Assembly: GCF_037055355.1 (NCBI RefSeq)
Contig: NZ_CP146350.1
Coordinates: forward strand, 8,927,015-8,991,014
Direction: 5' to 3'
Length of the DNA: 64,000 nt
Source: Streptomyces sp. DG1A-41
GTDB lineage: Bacteria; Actinomycetota; Actinomycetes; Streptomycetales; Streptomycetaceae
Position numbers and translations under genes: made by a program. The notes beneath the pieces are model-generated. The model did no database searches. It was given only the letters and a program-made list of their open reading frames with translations, and was not told the DNA's origin. Shown piece by piece: positions 24,150 through 32,629 of this stretch. The first letter of the stretch is position 1, and the number at the start of each line of letters is the position of its first letter.

Positions 24150-24877
24150 CAGCCCTGATGACGTGGATCAACGCCTACTGTGCACAGAGGGAACGCCCGG
24201 ACGCGATCCCCGACGACCGGGGACGGCTGCCGCACCTGACCACCCGACAGTTCCGCCGCACCCTGGCCTGGTTCATCGCCCGCCGCCCCGGCGGCACCAT
24301 CGCCGGTGCCCTCCAGTACCACCACCAGCGCATCCAGATGTTCGAGGGCTACGCTGGCACCAGCGACTCCGGCTTCCGCGACGAAGTCGAAGCCGAAGAA
24401 GCTCTCACCCGCGGACAACTCCTCGCCCAGATGGGCGCGGACCCTGACCGCCCGGCGCTGACCGGTCCGGCCGGCGCCGAGGCCGAAGCCCGGCTGGCCG
24501 AGTTCTCCCGCCACACCGTCTTCGAGGGCCAGGTCGTCACCGACGAAGCCCGCCTGCGCCGCATCCTCGCCCGCCACGACCCGCACCTGTATCCGGGAAC
24601 GTTCCTTACCTGCGTCTACAACCCCGACCGCGCCCTGTGCCGGAATCCGGCCAGCCCGGCCGACCTGCCGGTCATGTCCGACTGCCAGCCCCTGGCCTGC
24701 CGCAACACGGCCCTGACGCCCGCCAACCTCCAGGCCCTGACCAGCCACCTCACCGAACTGGAGGAGGCTCTGGTCGACGGTGAGCGTCTCGCCCCCTACG
24801 TCCGCCATCGCCTTCAGGAACAGCAGCGTGTCACGGCCGCGTTCCTGACCCGCCACACCCCGGAGTCCGCCCCGTGA
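24150..24877 (+). pseudogene. Large tyrosine recombinase, C-terminal part
   Basis: Open frame of about 240 residues (ATG 24158 available). LPHLTTRQFRRTLAWFIARR, PGGTIAGALQYHHQRIQMFE and GYAGTSDSGFRDEVEAEEAL resemble the C-terminal catalytic part of the large integrases found in groups on actinobacterial mobile elements. The N-terminal part is missing at the junction with the glycosidase fragment. It overlaps the next gene by four bases (GTGA), the usual arrangement of these recombinase gene sets. Confidence 0.7.
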
Positions 24878-25014
24878 AACGCGCCCTGCCCGACGCCGAC
24901 GCCGTGAAGGCCGCCATCGACACCGTCCTTGAGGAGGCGGCCATCAGCGGACGGCGGCCGACCGTGACCGCGGTCGAGCGCCGCCTCGGCATCCCGCACG
25001 CCACCTTCCAGCGC
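24874..25014 (+). pseudogene. DUF6262-like integrase partner, N-terminal part
   Basis: GTG 24874: KRALPDADAVKAAIDTVLEE, AAISGRRPTVTAVERRLGIP, HATFQR. This small helix-turn-helix protein normally sits after the integrases in such sets. At about 25013 it is joined to an inverted piece of a different integrase and cannot continue. Confidence 0.6.
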
Positions 25015-26104
25015 TGCAGGTGCTTGATCTCGGAACACGCATGCCGGAGAGGTTGGCGATGACGATCCAGCAGGACACGTGCAGCAGCCGTTCGAAGCGG
25101 GCGACGTCGTAGTACGAGATCCGTTCCAGCCAGGGGCGGCCGTCCAGCCGGGCCTGCATGGTGTGGGCGAGCGGGGAATCGGTGTCCACCCCGAGGTCGC
25201 GGGCCGCCTCGTCGATCAGCCGCCGGGGCCGGACCTTGTCGAACCTGTGGCGTGGATAGCCCGCCAGTCGCGCCAGGTACGGGAAGTTCACAAACGCCTC
25301 GGGACGGCGACGCCCGGGCGCCACCCATGCGGGTGCAGCCGGAAGCGGCTGTTGGCGTCGGCGGAAGTCGTCCAGGAGGCTGCGCAGCGCCGACAGCGGA
25401 TCGGGCGCCGAGGGCGGGCGGGCGTCGATGGCATCGCGTTCGGCTCGGGCGGCGAGTACATCGTCGGCGAAGTCGTCGACCCAGCGCAGCGCCCAGGTCA
25501 GCAGCGGCCCCATGACGTGCTCGGGGATGCGGTCGGTGAGGTTCTCGCCGGGCCGTCGCGGGTTGGCGCGGGCCCATGCCTGCCACGACGGGCGTCGCAG
25601 CGGGTCCTGTCCGAGGTGATCGGGAAGGCGGGAGCGGTAAGCCCACAGCATCCGTACGGCGCGGCGATGGCGGAGCACGCCGCTGATAGACAGCCGTAGC
25701 CCGACCAACTCCCGGTGGTAGGCGTCCAGATCGTCGCCCGTCACCTGCGCGAGAGTGCGTCCGCGGGCATGCGCCCACAGCAGGAAGCGGCGCACGCAGC
25801 TGAAGTAGGTACGGGTGCTGGAGATCGAAATCGGCTGCTCGCCGGACGGGGTGTCCTGCATGAGCAACGCGTAGAACAGGCGCTTGGCGGTGTCCATGAG
25901 CGCGGCCGGCAGTGCGCCGAAGTCGAGCCTGAGGGACTTGCGGTCGGCGCGCAGCCACGCCGGTGTCAACGACCACGCGTCATCGGCGTACCGGGAGGTC
26001 TCCTCCAGCCGGGCCTCGGGACGGATGGGCCGCCCGGCCAGCACCAGGGCGCCGCCCGGTACGGCCACTGGGTGTGCGACGGTTTCGGCAACGTGCGTCA
26101 CGGC
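25010..26104 (-). pseudogene. Tyrosine recombinase of an integrase set, 3' end lost
   Basis: GTG 26104 (overlapping the upstream integrase stop region) starts THVAETVAHPVAVPGGALVL. The protein continues through FSCVRRFLLWAHARGRTLAQ (core-binding part) to FERLLHVSCWIVIANLSGMR and, one base out of frame, SEIKHLQR, which contains the first catalytic Arg. The His-x-x-Arg and Tyr parts are absent: the gene ends in an inverted fusion with the DUF6262-like fragment at about 25012. Confidence 0.7.
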
Positions 26105-27255
26105 AACTCCTTCGGCCCGTCCAGCAGATCGAGCCGCAGCACGGGTCGGGTCTGCTGTGCTGCGGCGCGCTGGGCCGGGCTGAAGTGGGGCAGGATATCG
26201 CCGGTCAGGATCTGCCAGATCACCTCGTGCCGGGCCGTCCACTGCTCGGCGTCCCGCTGCTGGAGATCCTCGCGCAGGGCCTCGGCCAAGGCGAGCAGGG
26301 CGGGTAGGTGCCGCTCCATCACCAGGGCATTCGGACAGCGGAAGCAGGTCAGGAACGACTCCTCGCATCGGCCCCCGTCCGGGCCATGCTCGATGTCCAC
26401 GCACGCGGATGCCAGGGTGTCGAGTTCACCGGCGGCTGCCTGCGTGCGCACCCGATCCGGCACAGCGTCAACGTCTGCGCCGCCCAGCCGGGCGACGACC
26501 GCTCGGGCGTTGCCCTCAGCCTCCGTGATCGCCTCGGTGAGCACGTCGGCAGCCCACTCGCGGACGAACGGGTCCCCCCGCAGGTAGTAGGCGAAGGAGG
26601 TGTCCGCCGTGTTCGTCAGCCGGGCCGACGGCAGATGCCCCCCGACCTGCTTGGCCGTGCGGGCCTCGACGGTCTTCTTGATCCGCGTCAGCATCATCTG
26701 CAGCGGAGCGCCGTTGTCGTCGACCAGGCCGTGCCGCCGCGCCCAGCGGCCGAGGTGGAGCTTGCGGGCCAGTTCGGCATCGAACGGGCCCGTGTGGCCA
26801 CCCGTCGAGGCGTGCCGGACGCCGCCTCGGCCATTGCCCGCCCAGATCGACCACACCGAGGTCGTTCCGGAGAACGCCCTGCTTCGGGCCATCATCCGGT
26901 GCATAAGCAAGTAGAAGCTGCCCGACGTCCTCAGCTGACGGGTCGGATCGCCGTCCACGCTCCAGTGCACGGTGGTGCGGGAGTTGGCCTTGCCCCGTCG
27001 GCGCTTGGTGACCGTCACCGCCACCGCCCTGCCCTCCAACAGCCGGTGTTCGGCAGGGAGTTCCTTGAGGGTTTCCGGGTTCCGGCCGGTCAGCCCGGCC
27101 GCGTAGATCATCAACGGCGCCAGATCCTCGTCGATGACGAACAGCTGCCGCGCCTGCCGGTAGCAGGCCGCCGGGTACTCGCCCACGCTCAGGCCCCGGT
27201 AGTCGACCCGGACCCGTCCCGTGCGAGCCATCTCCTCCAGCTGCGCGCCCTGCTC
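26098..27255 (-). pseudogene. Large tyrosine recombinase, 5' end replaced by IS3
   Basis: From about 27255 to the stop at 26098. Recognisable parts: LAPLMIYAAGLTGRNPETLK, AVAVTVTKRRRGKANSRTTV, HRMMARSRAFSGTTSVWSIW, GHLPSARLTNTADTSFAYYL (H/R region) and C-terminal cysteine motif TCFRCPNALVMERHLPALLA. The N-terminal third is gone where an IS3 remnant begins. Next to another integrase in a stop-start overlap, as in multi-integrase sets that act on plasmids and genomic islands. Confidence 0.72.
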
Positions 27256-27259
27256 CCGG

Positions 27260-27451
27260 TCGGGGGGAGGCGAGGTGCAGCACGGTGATCTCGTGCGCCA
27301 GGACATCGTCCGCGGCCTGCTTCGCCCGCCTGGTCTTCTCACCGGCCAGCCATGCGTAGAAGGAGGAGCGGGCCACCTTCAGCAGCCGGCACAGCAGAGC
27401 AACATGGTGGGTGGTCTTCTCCGCCTCGATGAACGCGTACACCTCGCTCAT
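27260..27451 (-). pseudogene. IS3-family OrfB, N-terminal fragment
   Basis: ATG 27451: SEVYAFIEAEKTTHHVALLC, RLLKVARSSFYAWLAGEKTR, and on to VLAHEITVLHLAS. Homology stops there, before the DDE domain. Confidence 0.75.
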
Positions 27452-27753
27452 CGATCGCTCTCCTTCGCGAAGAAGACCGCCGCTTTTCGCAGCACCTCGA
27501 TCGTCTCCGCCTGCTCGGCGGCCAGCCTCCGCAGCCGGCGCAGCTCTTCACGCTCGGCCGTCGTCAGCTCTCCCGGCGCCCCCTGCCCGCGGTCGATCTC
27601 ATCCTGCTTGACCCAGTTCCGCAGGCCCTCGGCACTGACCCCGAGCTGCCGGGCCACCTCGGTGACGGTCTTCCCGGAGGAACGCACGAGAGCGACCGCG
27701 TCCCGTTTGAACTCCTCCGTGTACCGCCTGCTGCGGTTGCTTCTACTTCCCAC
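27448..27753 (-). CDS. IS3-family OrfA
   Basis: 101 residues from ATG 27753: GSRSNRSRRYTEEFKRDAVA, EVARQLGVSAEGLRNWVKQD (helix-turn-helix) and a leucine zipper TTAEREELRRLRRLAAEQAE, ending VLRKAAVFFAKESDR. Full length and intact. It overlaps the OrfB start by four bases (ATGA), where these elements normally frameshift. Confidence 0.85.
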   Translation of the reverse strand: MGSRSNRSRRYTEEFKRDAVALVRSSGKTVTEVARQLGVSAEGLRNWVKQDEIDRGQGAPGELTTAEREELRRLRRLAAEQAETIEVLRKAAVFFAKESDR

Positions 27754-27822
27754 CTGGCACTACTTCCTCTGGAACTCACGTCCCAGTCTCCAGGTGTCCA
27801 CGATCAAGGGGAAGGTTCACGA

Positions 27823-28014
27823 AACGACTCCCCCGGAAACTGACACAGCCAACCCGTCTTCATGCGGCTCCGTCAGTGACAGCCGGACCGTTCCGTCGTC
27901 ACGAGGTTCGAAGAGGACGTCCCGCATCGCACCGCCGGCCCCCGAGTCGACGCCGTCAGCACGTGTTCCTGAGCGAAGATCAGCTTGCCGCCCATCGACT
28001 GGCGCGCCCGTTCC
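27823..28014 (-). pseudogene. Unidentified coding remnant
   Basis: Two minus-strand pieces look coding: GGKLIFAQEHVLTA, and one base out of frame MRDVLFEPRDDGTVRLSLTE, PHEDGLAVSVSG. They end at the IS3 border. Family not recognised; it may be a gene that once followed the lectin gene. Confidence 0.3.
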
Positions 28015-28863
28015 TCAGGTCCATCGTTGGTCGAGGTTCTCAGTGCACGTCCATTGAATGGGCTTTTCGAGCTCCTTCGTGCTGCCGTACGGGATGGCCA
28101 GGCACCAGCCGCTCTGCGGATTCCTGAGCCGTTCGAGGTCGTCTCGTACCCAGACCTGGTCGGCGGCGGTGCCGCACATCCGCTGGCTGACGGTGCCGCC
28201 GTACTTCCCGTCGGCCACCAGGCACTTGTCGCTCCCCATGTTGCGCAACCGGTAGCCGCCCGGAACGGGTTGGAGCGCCCAGAGCTGGCTGGCACTGGTG
28301 GAGCAGCGCCATTGGACCGCCGCGGTCGTGTCGCGCGTGGAGGCCTCGGGGATGGCGAGGCACAGCCCGCTCGTTTGGTTCTGGAACCTTCGTGGTGCCG
28401 CATCCCGTCGGTCCGCCCGGGGTTGCTTCTCGTCGGGGGCGGGGGGTGTGGACACCGCGTCGCGCGGCGGAGCGGCTTCCTCGGCATGGGGCGTCCGTGT
28501 CGGCCCGCTCGCACGGGGTGCGGACGCCGTAGGGGCGGCCGGTGCCTGGGAGGTGCCCGGCGTAAGTGACGGTGACGGCGGGGACGGCGACCGGGAGACC
28601 GCGTCGGCCGGGGCGAGCGCCGACTGCCCCGGCCGGTCGGAGGGCGTATCTCGATCCGCGATCTTGATAAGGGCCACGCCCGCACCGCCGAAGATCAGCA
28701 GCACCGCGATCGTCGCCAGCGAGAACCGCACTCTGCTGCGAGGGCCTCGGGGTGTCCTCGCGAACTGGTTGATCTGGATCCCCTGGTCGCCGCTCTGTGC
28801 CGCGGCGGCGGCGTGGAAGGTGTTGTCGGACACCCCACCGTTGCGTTCGTGAGATGTCGTCAT
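28015..28863 (-). CDS. Membrane-anchored ricin-type lectin protein
   Basis: 282 residues from ATG 28863, overlapping the preceding gene by four bases. The N-terminus contains VSDNTFHAAAAAQSGDQGIQ, INQF, then one membrane helix (FSLATIAVLLIFGGAGVALI), a long Pro/Ser/Ala linker (about 75-150), and an extracytoplasmic beta-trefoil: TSGLCLAIPEASTRDTTAAV, QWRCS..QLWALQPVPGGYRL, SDKCLVADG, and SGWCLAIPYG...PIQWTCTENLDQRW, with QxW repeats that mark carbohydrate-binding ricin B folds. Probably displayed on the cell surface. The NTF-x(5)-Q motif at its N-terminus is repeated at the C-terminus of its operon partner. Confidence 0.82.
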   Translation of the reverse strand: MTTSHERNGGVSDNTFHAAAAAQSGDQGIQINQFARTPRGPRSRVRFSLATIAVLLIFGGAGVALIKIADRDTPSDRPGQSALAPADAVSRSPSPPSPSLTPGTSQAPAAPTASAPRASGPTRTPHAEEAAPPRDAVSTPPAPDEKQPRADRRDAAPRRFQNQTSGLCLAIPEASTRDTTAAVQWRCSTSASQLWALQPVPGGYRLRNMGSDKCLVADGKYGGTVSQRMCGTAADQVWVRDDLERLRNPQSGWCLAIPYGSTKELEKPIQWTCTENLDQRWT

Positions 28864-29306
28864 GCTCCCGGCCCTGACCCGAAGTGGTTGTTCTGCCGGT
28901 TTCCGCTGCCGACCTGAACGGCGGTGGGGCCGTGGAAGGTGTTCCCGGAGACGGGACCTGCGCCCTGCCGAGTACGTCCGGCCTGCTCCTCCACCAAGGC
29001 GCGCAACTCCGCTGCGACGTGTGTGCGGTCTTCCTCGGGCAGTCCCTCGAGCAGCGTCTCGATACGGGTCTGCCAGGACGCCCCCTGCTGCACCCGCACC
29101 CGCTCGGCCTCTCCCGGGCCGGCCGTCTCCAAGGCGGCGGCCGTGCGGTCGAGGCGTTCCGCCTCGGCGCGCTCACGCTGCCCGTCTCCCCCACCGAACA
29201 GCATGGCCACCCGTGTTCGGAACACAGTCCACCCATCGGTCCCGGCGGCCTGCACCACGGCGGTTCCGCCCGCCGCCGCCAACGCCGTCAGCGCCTCTCC
29301 CAGCAT
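28860..29306 (-). CDS. Cytoplasmic partner with C-terminal NTFHG-type motif
   Basis: 148 residues from ATG 29306, with AAGGGGGCAGGGG upstream. The N-terminus LGEALTALAAAGGTAVVQAA is hydrophobic, the middle is helical and charged (RAEAERLDRTAAALETAGPG, LLEGLPEEDRTHVAAELRAL), and the C-terminus reads VSGNTFHGPTAVQVGSGNRQ, NNHF. That tail is a short motif seen in many Streptomyces signalling and NTPase-like proteins, and its partner lectin protein carries a related copy. The stop overlaps the start of the lectin gene, so the two act together. Function unknown. Confidence 0.7.
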   Translation of the reverse strand: MLGEALTALAAAGGTAVVQAAGTDGWTVFRTRVAMLFGGGDGQRERAEAERLDRTAAALETAGPGEAERVRVQQGASWQTRIETLLEGLPEEDRTHVAAELRALVEEQAGRTRQGAGPVSGNTFHGPTAVQVGSGNRQNNHFGSGPGA

Positions 29307-29626
29307 CCCCTGCCCCCTTGACGAGTGTGACGCGCTTACGAGCGTCAAACGAAACAGCCGCGATGCCGTCACGGCAGCCCCCGCCACCCGGGGTGACCGG
29401 GGAGAGCATGCTCCGTGGACGTCCGCTCGAGAGCCCTCGGACCAGCGCCGTGGGAGTTCAGCGACGGCCACCTCGGGAACGCGGATCTGCAGCCCCCAGG
29501 CCTTACTGGCATGCGCCAGGACACGTCAGGCAGTGCCAGAGCACGTGAAGTCCGAGGAGAGCACAGTGGTATCGAGGACGACGATCACGCTTCGATGGTG
29601 ACACCACATGGCTCGCCCGGGAGCTA
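29307..29626. other. Gap upstream of the lectin operon
   Basis: About 320 bases ending at an IS630 element. It must hold the promoter of the two-gene unit. No palindrome or typical promoter pair was found by eye; a transposase frame reads out of the IS across part of it. Confidence 0.3.
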
Positions 29627-30840
29627 GTGCTGGATTCCTCATTGGATGTACACATATCGGCGTCGTAGTTGGCGGGTGGGCGGGGCAGGCCGCCCCAGAT
29701 CCAGGGGCGGGCTCGGGCGTTGAGCTGGGCGGTGGCCACGGCTGTGGCCTGGGCGATGTCGTCGGGGTTGGCGAAGGACCGTCCGGCCAGGGCGGTCTTG
29801 CGGAAGATCCGCCACCAGCCTTCCTGCAGGTTCAGCCAGCACGCGCCGACCGGGATGAACGCGTGGCGGATCCGGGGGTGGTCCTCCAGCCAGGTCCGGG
29901 TGGACAGGCTGTTGTGAGAGGACAGGTTGTCGGTGACGATCCAGATCTCACCGGTCGGGTTGGCGTCCTCGACCAGTTGCAGGAACTGCTGGTAGAAGAC
30001 GCTGTTGCGGGAGGAAGCCGCCATGGTGATCTGCTGGCCGTCCCGTACGCGTAAGGCTCCGTAGACCCAGGTCTTCTCCGGCCCGCGGCTGTAGTCGAGC
30101 TCGGACTTGATGCGGTGCCCGTCCGGTGACCAGCCCGGTGCGGGCGCGAAGGTGCGCGGGATCACCGGCCCCAGCTCGTCGGCGCAGATGACCGTCGCGC
30201 CGTCGGGCGGCTGGGTGTAGAGGCCGATGATCCGCGTCCTTTTCCCGCGAAGTCCGGGTCCTTCGAACGGGTCCAGGACCGGGTGCGGCGCCAGCGCACA
30301 CCCTCGGCGATCAGGATCCTGCGCACCTGGGAGCGGCCGACCTCGATGCCCAACTGCCGGGCCTGAGCAGCCAGGGAGTCCAGCGTCCACTCAGCCGGCC
30401 CCGACTCGTCGGCCGCCCACAGGTCCCCGCCGGGCTGCACCTCCAGCCTCCCCGGCGGCACCTCTTTGACCAGGGCGATAATCCGGGACCGCTCGGCCTC
30501 CGTGATCCGCCGCTTGCGGCCCTGCCCGCCCAGATCCTCCAGTCCCTCCAGCCCGGAGCGGTTGAAGCGGTGCAGCCAACGCCGCACCGTCTTCTGGCCG
30601 CAGTCCAGCTCCTCCGCGATCGCCGGAACTCGCAAGCCGGCCCAGCTCAGCTCGACCATCCGCGCCCGCATCACCGCATCTCGCGGCGCCTTGCGGGCCC
30701 GCGACAGCCGACGCACCACTGCCCGCTCATCCTCATCACGGCTTGGCCGTGCCCGTAACACCACCGTCCAGCACCCGCCCCCGAGCACCCGAACCACCCC
30801 GCCACCAGCACATATACCCACGGAAAGAGGAATCCAGCAC
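29627..30840. mobile_element. IS630-family element (second type), 1.21 kb
   Basis: Ends GTGCTGGATTCCTC (from 29627) and complement GAGGAATCCAGCAC (to 30840), each flanked by TA (29625-29626 and 30841-30842). One transposase gene on the minus strand. Part of an identical element is found at 34.6-35.07 kb. Confidence 0.88.
29640..30821 (-). pseudogene. IS630-family transposase, two frame changes
   Basis: N-terminal half in one frame: VRRLSRARKAPRDAVMRARM, IAEELDCGQKTVRRWLHRFN (helix-turn-helix), WTLDSLAAQARQLGIEVGRS. At about 30240, in GGAAAAGG, the frame shifts by -1 to TRIIGLYTQPPDGATVICAD, and the DDE core follows: Asp in TVICADELGP, Asp in IWIVTDNLSSHNS, Glu-equivalent in CWLNLQEGWWRIFRK. 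A second lost base near 29690 (GGG to GG compared with the other copy) makes the frame read out through the IS end. The AAAA site could allow -1 slippage. Confidence 0.8.
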
Positions 30841-31754
30841 TAATAGGACTCCGTTAGGTCTGTCTCGATCTTGGCCTTGAGTGTGACCCGCTGGGCAGGG
30901 GTTGGTGGCAGGTGGTGCAGACGCCGGTCCAGCACCTCAGGACGCTTTGGAGGGCGTCGAGGACTTGGTAGAGGGTGAGACCGGCCCGGGCACTTTTGGG
31001 GCCAGGCGCTGTTCGGTGAGGAAGGCATGGGCCGCGGTAACGAGGGTGACGTGGTGGTGCCAGCCCGCCCAGGAACGCCCCTCGAAGTGGCCCAGGCCCA
31101 GGCCGTGCTTGAGCTCGCGGTAGTCGTGCTCGATGCGCCAGCGGACCTTGGCCAGACGTACCAGGTCGGCGATCGGGGTGTCAGCCGGCAGGTTGGACAG
31201 CCAGTAATCGGTCGGCACCTCCGCGCCGGCGGGCCATTCGACCAGCAGCCAGCAGTCGGGCAGGACACCGTCCCACCAGCCCTGTTCGGCCGATGCCGCG
31301 GCTTTGATGGGGCGCTCGACTGCTTTGCCGGCCGGCCGCACGCGCACGGCGGCGAAGCGGGAGCGTAAATCCCCTCTCGAGCCGTGCCGCCACGTGAGCG
31401 GGGTGAATGCCTCCGGCCCGAGGCCGGCGGCCAGGGCAGCATCCGTTCGCAGATCCGGCGCTGCACCGGCACCGGATCCCACGTGGACTGGTTCACGAAC
31501 TGCTGCAGGTTCTGCTCGTTGCCGTCCGGTAATCGCGAGGCCATGGCCTGAATGGACTTGCGGCGGCCGTCCAGCATCAGTCCGCGCAGATAGCAGTCGC
31601 CCTTGGCCCGCTGGTCCTTCCGAGGCACCGAGGCGAACACATCCGCCACGAACAACGCCAACTTCGCTCGAAAACGGTTCACTTCATGTGCATCCACCCA
31701 ACCAACGTGCTCCCGAACAGGGCCGACGGGAAGACCTAACGGAGTCCTATTAGT
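30839..31754. mobile_element. IS701-family element with internal deletion
   Basis: Ends ACTAATAGGACTCCGTTAGG (from 30839) and its complement (ending 31754) are inverted repeats. Only about 0.9 kb remains, because the middle of the transposase gene is gone. The left end coincides with the TA of the neighbouring IS630, so exact boundaries there are uncertain. Confidence 0.7.
30937..31697 (-). pseudogene. IS701-family transposase lacking its core
   Basis: N-terminus from ATG 31697: DAHEVNRFRAKLALFVADVF, ASVPRKDQRAKGDCYLRGLM and MASRLPDGNEQNLQQFVNQS. Then, near 31450, it jumps in another frame to AALAAGLGPEAFTPLTWRHG, SRGDLRSRFAAVRVRPAGKA, VRWRIEHDYRELKHGLGLGH (C-terminal catalytic Glu region) and VTAAHAFLTEQRLAPKVPGP. 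About 150 residues with the first two catalytic Asp are deleted. It may still be mobilised in trans. Confidence 0.75.
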
Positions 31755-32165
31755 TAGATAGGTCGAGAAGCAAGTACACGCAGGAGGAGCTGCTGCCCGG
31801 CTTCGGAGTCGCGTGACGCCGATTCCTCTCGTACTACCTGCGGGCCATCCAGGTCGACGGCGAGATGGCCTGGTCCTCTCCCCTATGGGTCGAACCGAGC
31901 GCCGCAGGAACGCTGCGGTCTTGAATGATCACGAGCCAGACGAATGACTGCGGCGTGATCCGAGGGCCATACGCCCTCGACCGGGCTGTCACCCGTTCGC
32001 TGTATGGCCCCCCTGTACCTCGGACATCATGGCCCCTACCAACCTGCGCGTGGTGTGGAGGCGGCTCTGCGGGCTCACCCGCATCGTTCCAGGGTGCCGC
32101 AGATTCCCATGTGTAGGACACTCGCGAGGGACACCTTGTCCGCATGAGTGCAAGGGAGAAGCGAA
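31755..32165. other. Gap between IS701 remnant and small gene
   Basis: A short coding-like scrap (YYLRAIQVDGEMAWSSPLWV, stop near 31924) lies at the left; it looks like the end of a lost gene. The rest (about 31925-32165) shows no gene. Confidence 0.3.
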
Positions 32166-32414
32166 GTGGAACCGCCTCCGAGCATGACTCTTGATGAAAT
32201 GCTGGCCGCATTGACGCAGATCAAGGATGATCCCCGCTACCAGGGCGGAGAAATCACTTCTTTCGCGCTGTGTCCAGAGCCATTTGCTGGTTACAGCATT
32301 ACGAAGGTGCAGCCTACGCCTTCGGGCACCGAACTCGAAGTTGAAATCATCCTCACCAACATGGTCGAGGACGACAAGCAGAAACTGGCGGAGGCCTATG
32401 CGAAGCCAGCATGA
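32166..32414 (+). CDS. Small soluble protein, unknown
   Basis: 82 residues from GTG 32166 with GGGAGAAG upstream. MTLDEMLAALTQIKDDPRYQ, GGEITSFALCPEPFAGYSIT, KVQPTPSGTELEVEIILTNM: an N-terminal helix of the L-x(2)-L-x(2)-L-x-x-D type seen in many phage and plasmid small proteins, then beta strands. It is convergent with the HEPN gene. A similar N-terminal pattern is found in the 73-residue protein at 61.0 kb. Confidence 0.6.
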   Translation: MEPPPSMTLDEMLAALTQIKDDPRYQGGEITSFALCPEPFAGYSITKVQPTPSGTELEVEIILTNMVEDDKQKLAEAYAKPA

Positions 32415-32629
32415 TGCCCGCCACCATGGTCGCCTGCGGTGAAGGTGAGGCGGGACAGCGGCGTAGCAACGGGACCAGGGCCTCGGCCATGGCCGTGCAG
32501 CGCGGGTCCTTCGCGTAGGAAGCCATCTGCGCATCGTAGAGCTGCGAGACAGCGCGCACCCTGGTTCGGCCGGGGCACTCACTCGAAGTGGGCTGCGGCG
32601 TACGGCGTTGCGCTACGCGTGCCTGCCGG

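Larger units (their letters stand above)
27255..27822 (-). mobile_element. IS3-family element, 5' half
   Basis: Contains a complete OrfA and the first 60 residues of OrfB. The outer end includes TGATCGTGGACACCTGGAGA on the minus strand near 27812, typical of such IS3 ends. The other end is missing where it meets the integrase gene. Confidence 0.7.
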
